Below are positions 35,115-43,005 of a DNA stretch of 64,000 nucleotides, piece by piece (the stretch's first letter is position 1; each line of letters starts with the position of its first letter). A program made the translations under genes and the position numbers. The notes under the pieces were generated by a model. That model was not told the DNA's origin and made no database searches. It was given only the letters and a program-made list of their open reading frames with translations. The stretch is from positions 1 to 64,000 of the forward strand of contig NZ_BTPU01000067.1 of assembly GCF_036985595.1 (NCBI RefSeq), in the 5' to 3' direction. Origin of the DNA: Vallitalea maricola. GTDB lineage: Bacteria; Bacillota; Clostridia; Lachnospirales; Vallitaleaceae.

Positions 35115-36872
35115 ATGAACATTGAAGTTAAGTTAGATAAATTATCAGGTCATGCAAAAGATGGCAAAGTAGGAAAAGTTCATAAAAGCGTTGGTGATAA
35201 AGTTACTACTGAGGATATTTTATTTAATATTGAATCGAATAAAGGAAATATGCCTATTAAGGCAGCAGCTAATGGAATAATCAAAAGTATTGAAGCCAAT
35301 GAAGGTGATTCAGTTGCTATAGGTTCTCTATTAGCAGTAATTGATGGCGAAACACCTGAAGAGTTAACAGAACAAAAAACACCACTCAAAAATATGAATA
35401 CTAATAAAACTACTAGTAAATCTTCAGGCAGTTTTAATTATTTTGGTGGACTATTAAAACCCCAAAAGCAACAGTTGGAAAGTGATATAACTATAATAGG
35501 TGGCGGTCCTGGAGGCTATGTGGCTGCTATTCAAGCTGCTAAATTAGGAGCTAATGTTGTTTTAGTGGAAAAAGAAAGAGTTGGGGGTACATGTCTCAAC
35601 TATGGTTGTATACCAACTAAAGCTATCGTTCGCTCATCAGAAGTATATAGAGAATTAAAAGAAGCTGATAAATTCGGCCTACATGCTGATAACATCTCAG
35701 TAGATATGAAAAAAGTTATTGATAGAAAATCCGATATAGTTAATCAATTAGTAAGTGGTATAGAATATCTACTAGAAAAAAATAATGTAAAAGTGATTAA
35801 AGGTACTGGAGAAATAATTGACAAAAACACAGTGTTTGCTAAAAATAATAAACTAGAAGCAACCATATCTAGTAAGAATATTATTATAGCTACTGGCTCT
35901 AAAACATCAATGATTCCTATTAAAGGAATAGAGCTGGATAATGTTATTACAAGCAAAGAAGCTCTTGAACTTGATACACTACCAGAAAAATTAGTTATTG
36001 TTGGTGGTGGTATTATCGGTATGGAATTTGCTTTTATATACTCTAGTTTTGGTGTAGATGTTTCAGTAGTAGAATTTTTGGAAAACACCTTACTGGCATG
36101 TGACAAAGATGTTTGTGATGAGATTAATATAATAGCCAGGAATAGTGGTATCAAACTATATACAAGTTCTAGAGTAGAATCTATCATCAGGAGTGAAGAT
36201 GATAAATGTATTGTTTCATTCACCGAAGATAACGAAACCAAGTTTATAACTGCTGATAAAGTACTTATGGCTGTTGGAAGGCAACCATCTTATAAAAACA
36301 TAGGTGTTGAGAAATTAAATATCGAACTAGATGAAAGAACAAAAGGTATCAAAGTTAATTACAAAATGCAGACTAATATACCTAATATTTATGCTATTGG
36401 TGATGTAACCAACATAATCCAACTTGCTCATGTTGCTTCACATCAAGGTATAGTAGCCGTTAAAAATATTTTAGGTACTGAGACTAAGATGGATTACAAT
36501 GTAGTCCCAAGTGCTATATTCACTAATCCTGAAATCGCTATGGTAGGAGTAAGTGAAAGTATGGCACAAAAAGATGGGCTTGATATTGAAATCGGTAAAT
36601 TCCCTTTTGCGGCTAATGGTAAAGCTTTAACTCTAGGAGACAGCAAAGGTTTTGTTAAGATCATTAAGGATAAATCAACTGGAAAGGTTATTGGTGGTTC
36701 TATAATAGGACCTCATGCAACAGATTTAATAGCAGAAATAACTTTAGCAATAAAAAATGGATTAACAACAAATGAAATTATTGAAACCATCCACGCTCAT
36801 CCAACTACAGCTGAGTCTATACATGAAGCTGTTTTAGCTGCTGAAGGTGGTGCGTTACATTTTGCCAAGTAA
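35115..36872 (+). CDS. Dihydrolipoamide dehydrogenase with N-terminal lipoyl domain
   Basis: This flavoprotein oxidises dihydrolipoyl groups with NAD. A lipoyl domain covers about residues 1-77, with Lys43 (IESNKGN) at the lipoylation hairpin. A Ser/Thr/Asn-rich linker runs to about 118. The E3 core begins with FAD-binding GGGPGGYVAA near 129, then the redox disulfide CLNYGC near 163-168, the NAD-binding GGGIIGMEFA near 296 and the C-terminal His-Glu of AHPTTAESIHEA. At 585 residues it is complete. Fused lipoyl-E3 proteins occur in several Gram-positive complexes, but no E1 or E2 gene is nearby. Its likely partner is the AhpD-like protein upstream. Confidence 0.93.
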   Translation: MNIEVKLDKLSGHAKDGKVGKVHKSVGDKVTTEDILFNIESNKGNMPIKAAANGIIKSIEANEGDSVAIGSLLAVIDGETPEELTEQKTPLKNMNTNKTTSKSSGSFNYFGGLLKPQKQQLESDITIIGGGPGGYVAAIQAAKLGANVVLVEKERVGGTCLNYGCIPTKAIVRSSEVYRELKEADKFGLHADNISVDMKKVIDRKSDIVNQLVSGIEYLLEKNNVKVIKGTGEIIDKNTVFAKNNKLEATISSKNIIIATGSKTSMIPIKGIELDNVITSKEALELDTLPEKLVIVGGGIIGMEFAFIYSSFGVDVSVVEFLENTLLACDKDVCDEINIIARNSGIKLYTSSRVESIIRSEDDKCIVSFTEDNETKFITADKVLMAVGRQPSYKNIGVEKLNIELDERTKGIKVNYKMQTNIPNIYAIGDVTNIIQLAHVASHQGIVAVKNILGTETKMDYNVVPSAIFTNPEIAMVGVSESMAQKDGLDIEIGKFPFAANGKALTLGDSKGFVKIIKDKSTGKVIGGSIIGPHATDLIAEITLAIKNGLTTNEIIETIHAHPTTAESIHEAVLAAEGGALHFAK

Positions 36873-36888
36873 TGATATTAATGTAAAA

Positions 36889-37869
36889 ATGATATGTTCT
36901 AACTCCACAGATCCTTGGTACAATTTAGCTCTTGAAGAATACTTGTTACGTGGTATCAATGAAAATGAAATAATATTGTATCTCTGGCAAAATGATAATA
37001 CTGTAGTTATAGGCAGAAATCAAAATCCTTGGAAAGAATGCAAGTGTAAAAAATTAGAGAACGAGGGTGGCAAATTAGCTAGAAGGTTATCTGGTGGAGG
37101 TGCTGTCTATCATGATTTAGGGAATCTCAATTTTACATTTGTTATGGATAAAAATTTGTATGATCTGGATAGACAGTTAAATGTAATTTTGCAAGCTGTA
37201 AGAAGCTTTGGAATTGATGCAGAGTTTTCAGGTCGTAATGATTTAACCGTACATGGTAAGAAATTCTCTGGTAATGCTTTTTATTTCTTGGATAAATCAT
37301 CTTATCATCATGGTACCATACTTATAGATACTGATTTTAGTAAGCTTACTGATTATCTACAAGTCTCTAAGGAGAAAATTAGTTCTAAGGGGATTGATTC
37401 AGTTCGTTCTAGAGTCATTAATTTAAGTGAGCTTAATGATAGTTTAACTACTGAAAATATGAAAAGATATTTAATTGATAGTTTTGAAAACATATATGGT
37501 AAATCTAGTACTGTAATTAATGTAGACAATGATACTTACAACATTCAAGAAATATATGATAAGTATGCTTCTTGGAAATGGCGTTTTGGAGAAGCTCCAA
37601 AATTTGACATTACTTTTGATAAAAGATTTTCATGGGGCGGTTTTGAATTAGGTTTGAATCTTAAAAACGGTCATATCAAAGAAGCTAAAATATATTCAGA
37701 TGCCATGAACAGTCAATTAATACAAAAGATGGCTTCTTGTTTGTTAGATGTTCCTTTTATAATGGATAGAATAATTGATGCTATTGGTAGTATTTCTACA
37801 GATGATGCAGATAAACTGATTATAGATGATGTAACAGCTTGGCTCATTGAAAAATCCAAAAGTATATAG
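36889..37869 (+). CDS. Lipoate-protein ligase
   Basis: This enzyme attaches lipoate to lipoyl domains using ATP. The LplA/LplJ signature is present: DPWYNLALEEYLL near the start, WQNDNTVVIGRNQNPWKEC near residues 35-53, ARRLSGGGAVYHDLGNLNF near 67-85 and HGKKFSGNAFYF near 125-136. The C-terminal accessory domain is complete. The start is uncertain. ATG 36889 is chosen from alignment of the N-terminus, although no ribosome binding site is evident and the frame also opens at GTG 36847 inside the previous gene. It follows lipoyl-E3 by 16 bases, so it probably loads that protein's Lys43. Confidence 0.92.
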   Translation: MICSNSTDPWYNLALEEYLLRGINENEIILYLWQNDNTVVIGRNQNPWKECKCKKLENEGGKLARRLSGGGAVYHDLGNLNFTFVMDKNLYDLDRQLNVILQAVRSFGIDAEFSGRNDLTVHGKKFSGNAFYFLDKSSYHHGTILIDTDFSKLTDYLQVSKEKISSKGIDSVRSRVINLSELNDSLTTENMKRYLIDSFENIYGKSSTVINVDNDTYNIQEIYDKYASWKWRFGEAPKFDITFDKRFSWGGFELGLNLKNGHIKEAKIYSDAMNSQLIQKMASCLLDVPFIMDRIIDAIGSISTDDADKLIIDDVTAWLIEKSKSI

Positions 37870-37882
37870 AATTTATTTTTAT

Positions 37883-37957
37883 AAGGCTTAATTAATAAGT
37901 ATTGTCATTATATTTTATATGGAGTATATGGCAATAAAACTATTAGTTAAGCCCTTT
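37883..37957. terminator. Bidirectional terminator between ligase and sulfatase genes
   Basis: AAGGCTTAATTAATA is mirrored by TATTAGTTAAGCC across a long loop, between convergent genes. Confidence 0.6.
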
Positions 37958-37964
37958 TGTATTA

Positions 37965-39290
37965 TCAATAAAAAATACGGTTGTCCTTTGGTGTATCGGC
38001 TGATGGGTCATTGACTACTACACCTTTTGGTACTTCTATCTCATCTTTCAATAGGAAATCGTTGGTTTCTTCCATAAAATCGTCTAATTTTCTTCTCATC
38101 TTGGTTAATACCTTATCATATTTTTTATTACCTGCAAGATTCTCTTTTTCTTGTGGATCAAAAACTATATTAAATAGGTACTCATCCTTTATTTCATAGT
38201 TGTCAAATCCATTATCTATTAATAGTTGTTTTGGATTAGAATTATCAATATTTGCCAGCATTGGCTTCTTATAGTTATTGAACACTCTGATATATTTATA
38301 CTCTTCTGTTCTTACACATCTCATAGGTTGATATGAGGCATGGTAATTAATTTCAGCATATACTTCGTCTCTGACTTTATCTTTTTCATTCATTACTACA
38401 CTCTTTTGTGAGATTCCCTGTATGTATTCAGGTATTTCCAAGTTTAATAATTCACATATTGTTGGATATAGGTCTATTTGAGAAAACATAGAGTCCACCA
38501 CTTTTCCATTCATTGGTGAATCAGGTACCCTAAGAGTTAAGGATACCCCCATTCCACTATCAAAAAGTGTACACTTCATAAATGGAGAAGGTAATCCGTG
38601 GTCTGTGGTAAATATTATTATTGTATCCTCATAAATACCTTTTTCCTTTACAGCATCTAAAACCATCTTAAAGCAGTCATCAGCTATTTTTACAGAGGTA
38701 CAGTAATGAGCAAAATCTTCTCTGTTCATATTTGTATCTTTGAGCTTAGAAGGTACTTTAATGTAATCAGGTTCATATCCTTCTGTTATATCTTCTGGAT
38801 ATTTTCTATGTGTATTCCATAAGCCGAATGAAATGAAAAAATTACTATCTTCATTATAGTTAAGTATGTAGTCTGCAACTGCTTTGGCATTTTCCATATC
38901 ATTGTCGTCACTGGCTGGTCCTAGAATGTCATCATATGGCAGAACATCATAATTCATGTTGTGCTGTTCTAATAATCCATGATTAGCTATATGTTCTGTA
39001 CCGGCTATAGCTGTTCTGTAACCATTTTCTTTTAGATAGCTACCCAAATGTTTTGTATAATCATTCATCTTAAATCCATGATGGGATAAACCTATTAAAC
39101 CGTTATTATGTGCATACATTCCAGATAATAGAGATCCCCTACTAGGGCTACAAGTAGGACTAGCACTGTAAGCCTGTCTGAATAATATTGATTCTCTTGC
39201 GAATTTCTCAATATTTTCTGTTGGAACTTTGTAGCCATATGGTGAAATGTATCTTCCTGAATCATGGGTGTTAAAATAAATAATGTTCAT
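37965..39290 (-). CDS. Sulfatase family protein
   Basis: This is a type I sulfatase-fold hydrolase. The formylglycine motif CSPSRGSLLSG lies near residues 47-57. Metal ligands are suggested by NTHDSGRY at 7-14 and FTTDHGLP near 227-234. At 441 residues it is complete and lacks a signal peptide, so it acts in the cytoplasm. AGGAGG precedes the ATG. The cysteine must be converted to formylglycine by a maturase such as anSME. None is in the window, and the radical SAM enzyme at 53340 looks like a peptide maturase instead. Heparan- or glycan-derived sulfated sugars are possible substrates. Confidence 0.88.
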   Translation of the reverse strand: MNIIYFNTHDSGRYISPYGYKVPTENIEKFARESILFRQAYSASPTCSPSRGSLLSGMYAHNNGLIGLSHHGFKMNDYTKHLGSYLKENGYRTAIAGTEHIANHGLLEQHNMNYDVLPYDDILGPASDDNDMENAKAVADYILNYNEDSNFFISFGLWNTHRKYPEDITEGYEPDYIKVPSKLKDTNMNREDFAHYCTSVKIADDCFKMVLDAVKEKGIYEDTIIIFTTDHGLPSPFMKCTLFDSGMGVSLTLRVPDSPMNGKVVDSMFSQIDLYPTICELLNLEIPEYIQGISQKSVVMNEKDKVRDEVYAEINYHASYQPMRCVRTEEYKYIRVFNNYKKPMLANIDNSNPKQLLIDNGFDNYEIKDEYLFNIVFDPQEKENLAGNKKYDKVLTKMRRKLDDFMEETNDFLLKDEIEVPKGVVVNDPSADTPKDNRIFY

Positions 39291-39400
39291 CTGCTATACC
39301 TCCTATTTTAGTTGAATTATGTTTGATTAGTTATTAGTATATTAACATATTCGATACTTACTTTCAATATGAAAATATATTCAGTTTATTATACATTAGT

Positions 39401-39444
39401 GAAAATCAATCAGCTCTAATATATAGTCTAGATTGATTTTTTTC
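39401..39444. terminator. Hairpin terminator
   Basis: AAAATCAATC is mirrored by GATTGATTTT, with a plus-strand T-run. It lies between two minus-strand genes. Confidence 0.6.
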
Positions 39445-39455
39445 AATGAATCCTA

Positions 39456-39851
39456 TTATCTTGTAAATACTTTTGTCAGAAAATATGTAATTACAATAAT
39501 TGGGGTAGCTACTAAAAACAGTACTATGTTTTTATCTGAAATTGCTACAGATAATACACTGAGCAGCATAATGATAGTTAACAATTTAAAGAATATGCTT
39601 AGACGATTTTTAGTATTATTTTCAGATGTATCTTCATTATCATTAAGATTATTTTTTGGTATAGACTCAATCAATTTAGTTTTATCGGATAGAGCTTGTA
39701 GAACAAATTCTTTCTTACATTTTTCACATTGATATACAATAGTTCCAGCATATAAATCTACATCTTGATTGAATACCATACCATCTAATTGACTTTTTGT
39801 TTTGCCTTTAAATTCTTTCACTGTTCTTTTTGTTATTTTTTGTATTTCCAC
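39456..39851 (-). CDS. Membrane protein with zinc-ribbon half (frameshifted gene)
   Basis: This frame encodes a CxxC pair (YQCEKCKKEF near residue 41), an acidic linker and two hydrophobic segments near the C-terminus (LLTIIMLLSVLSVAIS and IVLFLVATPIIVITYFL). By itself it would start at a GTG without a ribosome binding site. Just upstream, another frame supplies a good start and the missing first half of the zinc ribbon, CPYC. The real gene therefore seems to run from 39924 with a one-base shift in an A-rich run near 39820-39835. Its function is unknown. Confidence 0.6.
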   Translation of the reverse strand: MEIQKITKRTVKEFKGKTKSQLDGMVFNQDVDLYAGTIVYQCEKCKKEFVLQALSDKTKLIESIPKNNLNDNEDTSENNTKNRLSIFFKLLTIIMLLSVLSVAISDKNIVLFLVATPIIVITYFLTKVFTR

Positions 39852-39924
39852 AATATGGACATTTCTTCTTTTTAAAGATATTTTTTATATCTTTTAGTTT
39901 AAAATTGTATTCTATCCTTTCCAT
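39852..39924 (-). pseudogene. Frameshifted 5' end of the zinc-ribbon membrane protein gene
   Basis: ATG 39924 has AAAGGTGG six bases upstream and encodes MERIEYNFKLKDIKN..., then KKCPYCGNTK. That frame stops 11 codons later, while the neighbouring frame continues as the membrane protein. CPYC here and CEKC in the other frame would make a four-cysteine zinc ribbon. Either an indel in the A-tracts or a sequencing error explains it. Confidence 0.6.
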
Positions 39925-40083
39925 TTTCATCCACCTTTGACTCTTTTATACCCATGCTTATTTATTATAGCATGAAAACATATTCAATTCTTATTATCAC
40001 TTTTACTATTAATTATAAATAATGTTTATTATGATTTAAATTAATATGATATAATTTGTATATAGCTTAGGAGGTGTATTGAC

Positions 40084-40332
40084 ATGTATAAAAAAAATAT
40101 TTTTCATTACTGTTGCTATGTGCTTATTTTTTCTTTTGTTATCCTTTTATTAACTCCTTTTATAACATGTTTGATGTATATTAAGTCTGGTGAAGATGTA
40201 ATAGGATTTGGTGTAATGACTGGCTTTATTGCAATAGCTGGTATGTTTGTAAGTTTTATGGGAGCATATACACTATATAGGCAAGAACATCCTCTAAAAA
40301 ATAATGACAGTAATGATGACCAAGAATTTTAA
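40084..40332 (+). CDS. Small membrane protein, unknown
   Basis: This 82-residue protein has two transmembrane segments (YVLIFSFVILLLTPFITCLMYI near residues 12-33 and GFGVMTGFIAIAGMFVSFMGAY near 41-62) and a charged tail rich in Asn and Asp. AGGAGG lies nine bases before the ATG. I recognise no family. Confidence 0.65.
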   Translation: MYKKNIFHYCCYVLIFSFVILLLTPFITCLMYIKSGEDVIGFGVMTGFIAIAGMFVSFMGAYTLYRQEHPLKNNDSNDDQEF

Positions 40333-40480
40333 TGACTAATTTTATCTGCTAAAATAATATCCCCTGGGGAGTAAACCTCAGGGTAAAATTTTCAATACAT
40401 GTACAAAAAAATATTAAAAAACATATTTATAAACATTTGTTTGATTCATTAATAATATAATAGTAAAAAGAGGTTTTATA

Positions 40481-40630
40481 ATGATGAACAAACAAAAATT
40501 TATTGCTATATTTTTTTCTTTAGTTTTTCTTATAATAAGTATAATACAATTAATAATTGGCAATTACTTTCCAGCAATCCTACTTAGTTTTGCTTCGTTA
40601 TGTTTTTTTATAGCTTATAAACTTTTTTAA
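40481..40630 (+). CDS. 49-residue membrane peptide, unknown
   Basis: The ATG at 40481 follows AGAGG by seven bases and opens a frame of 49 codons. The peptide starts MMNKQKFIAIFFSL and is almost wholly hydrophobic, with two membrane spans and a C-terminal AYKLF. It belongs to a run of small membrane proteins here. The function is unknown. Confidence 0.5.
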   Translation: MMNKQKFIAIFFSLVFLIISIIQLIIGNYFPAILLSFASLCFFIAYKLF

Positions 40631-41096
40631 TGTTGTTTTTTCCTAATATCCCATCTACCAATAAACTCACCTTTTTAATTTCACCTTGAATAGAACCATA
40701 TGGTTGTAAATCTTTGTTATAAATTATTCCAGAAGCAAATCTTTTATTTATAAATTTGAAATATAATATAATGAAATGGTGGTGTATATTTAAAATAAAC
40801 ACCTCTTAAATAAGATTTCTACACTCTTTAAATATTTTTTCATCTAACTGAACCATTGTTTAAAACATGTAGTTAAGTATTTTTGACATCTTTAACTAAT
40901 AATTCTATTTTTTTTATTCTGATTGTTCGACAACCAATTATTTGATTTATATTAAAATTTGATTATATTAAGCACAATATTACTCTATTAAATGATAGGT
41001 TAAAGTAATTTTAAGTAATTAATATACATTTTGCTACATTTTATTGAATGTTACATTGCGCAACGTTATAATAATTCAGAAAGGATTTGATACTAT
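40631..41096. other. Gap with XRE promoter at its right end
   Basis: A minus-strand frame covers 40608-40802 but lacks a usable start, so I do not call it. The right end holds the promoter described at 41044-41072. The remainder is AT-rich without clear structure. Confidence 0.4.
41044..41072 (+). promoter_or_regulatory. Promoter of XRE gene with embedded palindrome
   Basis: TTGAAT at 41044-41049, a 17-base spacer and TATAAT at 41067-41072. The spacer contains ATTGCGCAACG, a near-palindrome placed to allow autorepression. Confidence 0.65.
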
Positions 41097-41495
41097 ATGT
41101 TACCTCAGAGATTAAAAATTTTAAGAAAACAAAATAATTGGACACAATTAGTTACAGCTACCAAACTAAATATCCCAAGAGGAACTTACGCACATTATGA
41201 AATAGGAAAACGACAGCCAGACTATGGTACTTTAAGTAACATAGCTGATTTATATAATGTTTCTATTGATTATCTGATAGGTAGAACTGATAATTGTACT
41301 CCAATAGGTCAAGCAAAAAAAACGAAAGGAATCGATGAACAAATCAATGATTTACTTAAACAACTTGAAGAGAATGACACATTAAACAATGAATCTCTTG
41401 ACGAAGAAACTAAAAGGATTTTAATTAAAATGTTAAATACTACTAAAGAAATAGTACAAAATACTAATAAACGAAATAATAATAGATTTATTTAG
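41097..41495 (+). CDS. XRE-family regulator
   Basis: This is a Cro/CI-type regulator of 132 residues. The helix-turn-helix, residues 4-60, runs LRKQNNWTQLVTATKLNIPRGTY through SIDYLIGRTDN. A short C-terminal helix (LDEETKRILIKMLNTTKEI) resembles the ends of the regulators at 2667 and 23989. It has its own promoter with an internal palindrome. AAAGGA lies upstream of the ATG. A terminator follows, so no target gene is co-transcribed. Confidence 0.82.
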   Translation: MLPQRLKILRKQNNWTQLVTATKLNIPRGTYAHYEIGKRQPDYGTLSNIADLYNVSIDYLIGRTDNCTPIGQAKKTKGIDEQINDLLKQLEENDTLNNESLDEETKRILIKMLNTTKEIVQNTNKRNNNRFI

Positions 41496-41550
41496 AATAA
41501 ATATTAACTTATTTTATTTAATACATAGTACTATTAACTAAATATGAAAA

Positions 41551-41580
41551 AGCAGTTGGGTTATTAATCCACTGCTATTT
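41551..41580 (+). terminator. Terminator after XRE gene
   Basis: AGCAGT and ACTGCT flank a 14-base centre with additional GG/CC pairing, followed by ATTTTCATT. Confidence 0.6.
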
Positions 41581-41757
41581 TCATTACTAGAAATTAGTGA
41601 TATATAAAAGATAAAAAATCTCTAATATAATATAAAATTGTCATTAAATGTATATTTTCCATATAAGTAATATGTTATAATTGAGTTAAGAAATTAGCTT
41701 ATATTAAATTCATAAAACAGTATTATTATTTAGAAGGTATTTGAAAGGATTAATATT

Positions 41758-42246
41758 ATGACTATATCACTGAAATCAAGAACAAAAGAGCATGTTAAAA
41801 TTTATTGGGATAAAACACAGGATGAAGAAATTCAAAAATTATTCCCATTTAGTATAAAGTCTTTAGAAGAATCATTAAAATTATACGAAGAAACACTTAA
41901 AGAAGGGGCTTCAAGCTATGGAAAGGTTATTTATTGTAATGAAAAGTACATAGGGGATATCTGGTGTTATTGTATTGATGAAACTGATGAGAAAATGGCA
42001 ATGTTAAGTATTGTAATCTTTGAAAAGGGTTTATGGGGAAAAGGCATTGCAACGGAAACCACTAAATTTTTTACCCAAGATGTTTTTAATAAATATAAGA
42101 TAGATAAAATTGGAGCTTTTACCTACTCTTTCAATTATAGGTCACGGGGTTTGTTACAAAAATCTGGATTCTCTGAAATTGAAACATTTGTGGAAGATGG
42201 AATTGAGTCCGTTTATTATGAGTTAGTCATACCAAAAGCAAAATAA
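41758..42246 (+). CDS. GNAT-family N-acetyltransferase
   Basis: This 162-residue acetyltransferase has the acetyl-CoA-binding pattern in IVIFEKGLWGKGIATETTKFF near residues 86-106 (G-x-G-x-G/A type), preceded by the beta strands around IGDIWCYCID. The C-terminal half (KIGAFTYSFNYRSRGLLQKSGFSEI) matches the RimJ/RimL-like layout. GAAAGG precedes the ATG. The substrate is unknown. Confidence 0.82.
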   Translation: MTISLKSRTKEHVKIYWDKTQDEEIQKLFPFSIKSLEESLKLYEETLKEGASSYGKVIYCNEKYIGDIWCYCIDETDEKMAMLSIVIFEKGLWGKGIATETTKFFTQDVFNKYKIDKIGAFTYSFNYRSRGLLQKSGFSEIETFVEDGIESVYYELVIPKAK

Positions 42247-42276
42247 TTATATTTTTTTAAAAGAAGGAATAAATCA

Positions 42277-42783
42277 ATGAGAAATCCAAAGCAAATATTA
42301 GGTTTAGTTTTATTAGGTGTAATAATATTATTAACAAGTTATTTTTGTTATTTTGAATTTATCTATAGATCTGACTTAGTAACTTATTTTAATATTGATG
42401 CCCAAGATGTTACTAGTATTTGTATAATAGAGAATAAAATAGGTAATGGACAATTTGATGAAAATACACTAGACAAATATGAAATAGATTCTAAAGGAGA
42501 AATTATTAGAATAATAGATCAACTAGGAAACTTTACTGTTAAACAAAAAGTCTATAAACAATTTAAGTTTAATCATGGCTTATCTGTATCTGAAAAATAT
42601 GATACTCTTACTAATTATATGATAATATTGGATTTACCTAATAATCATTATAATTTTCATATAAGTGGTGGTAGATGTATAAGTGCTAAAATGTTGAGCA
42701 AAGAAAAATCTTCAAAAGGCAGTATCCTTTTTGAAATTGTAGGTGAACCTTTTGATTTTTTTAATACCCTTCATAAAAAATAA
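42277..42783 (+). CDS. Membrane-anchored hypothetical protein
   Basis: This 168-residue protein has an N-terminal hydrophobic anchor (ILGLVLLGVIILLTSYFCYF, residues 7-26) and an external beta-rich domain. I recognise no family. It lies 30 bases after the acetyltransferase gene with GAAGGA before its ATG, so they may be co-transcribed. Confidence 0.6.
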   Translation: MRNPKQILGLVLLGVIILLTSYFCYFEFIYRSDLVTYFNIDAQDVTSICIIENKIGNGQFDENTLDKYEIDSKGEIIRIIDQLGNFTVKQKVYKQFKFNHGLSVSEKYDTLTNYMIILDLPNNHYNFHISGGRCISAKMLSKEKSSKGSILFEIVGEPFDFFNTLHKK

Positions 42784-42835
42784 TGCTTAGTATAAATTAT
42801 CATTATACAATTTAAGAGGGTAAATTTGATAATAA

Positions 42836-42935
42836 CAAAATACAACTTCTAGTCAGTAAATATCTAACTAGAAATTGTATTTAATAATATTATTACTATT
42901 CTTTTTTATTTGTTTATCAGTTGGTTCATATAATT
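42836..42935 (-). repeat. Repeat copy R1: terminator plus 3' end of a deacetylase gene
   Basis: A hairpin (TACAACTTCTAG/CTAGAAATTGTA arms) is joined to the last codons of a polysaccharide deacetylase frame, readable on the minus strand as DKQIKKE then stop. The same unit occurs near 48659 and 49676. Its presence left of the glycosyltransferase genes suggests that this block once ended with a deacetylase gene. Confidence 0.75.
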
Positions 42936-43005
42936 TATTTTTAATTTGAATCAGAATGTGAAATGTAGTTCATTATTTATATATTAATTATCTTCAACTT
43001 AAAAT

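Noticed and set aside
36847..36888. Longer start of lipoate-protein ligase at GTG 36847
   Set aside because: It would overlap the preceding gene by 26 bases and add residues with no counterpart in known ligases; ATG 36889 was preferred but not proven.
40608..40802. Minus-strand 64-codon frame
   Set aside because: Its GTG start is inside its only binding-site-like sequence, it overlaps the end of a small membrane-protein gene, and no family is recognised. Part of it looks protein-like, so it may be a remnant, but support is too weak.
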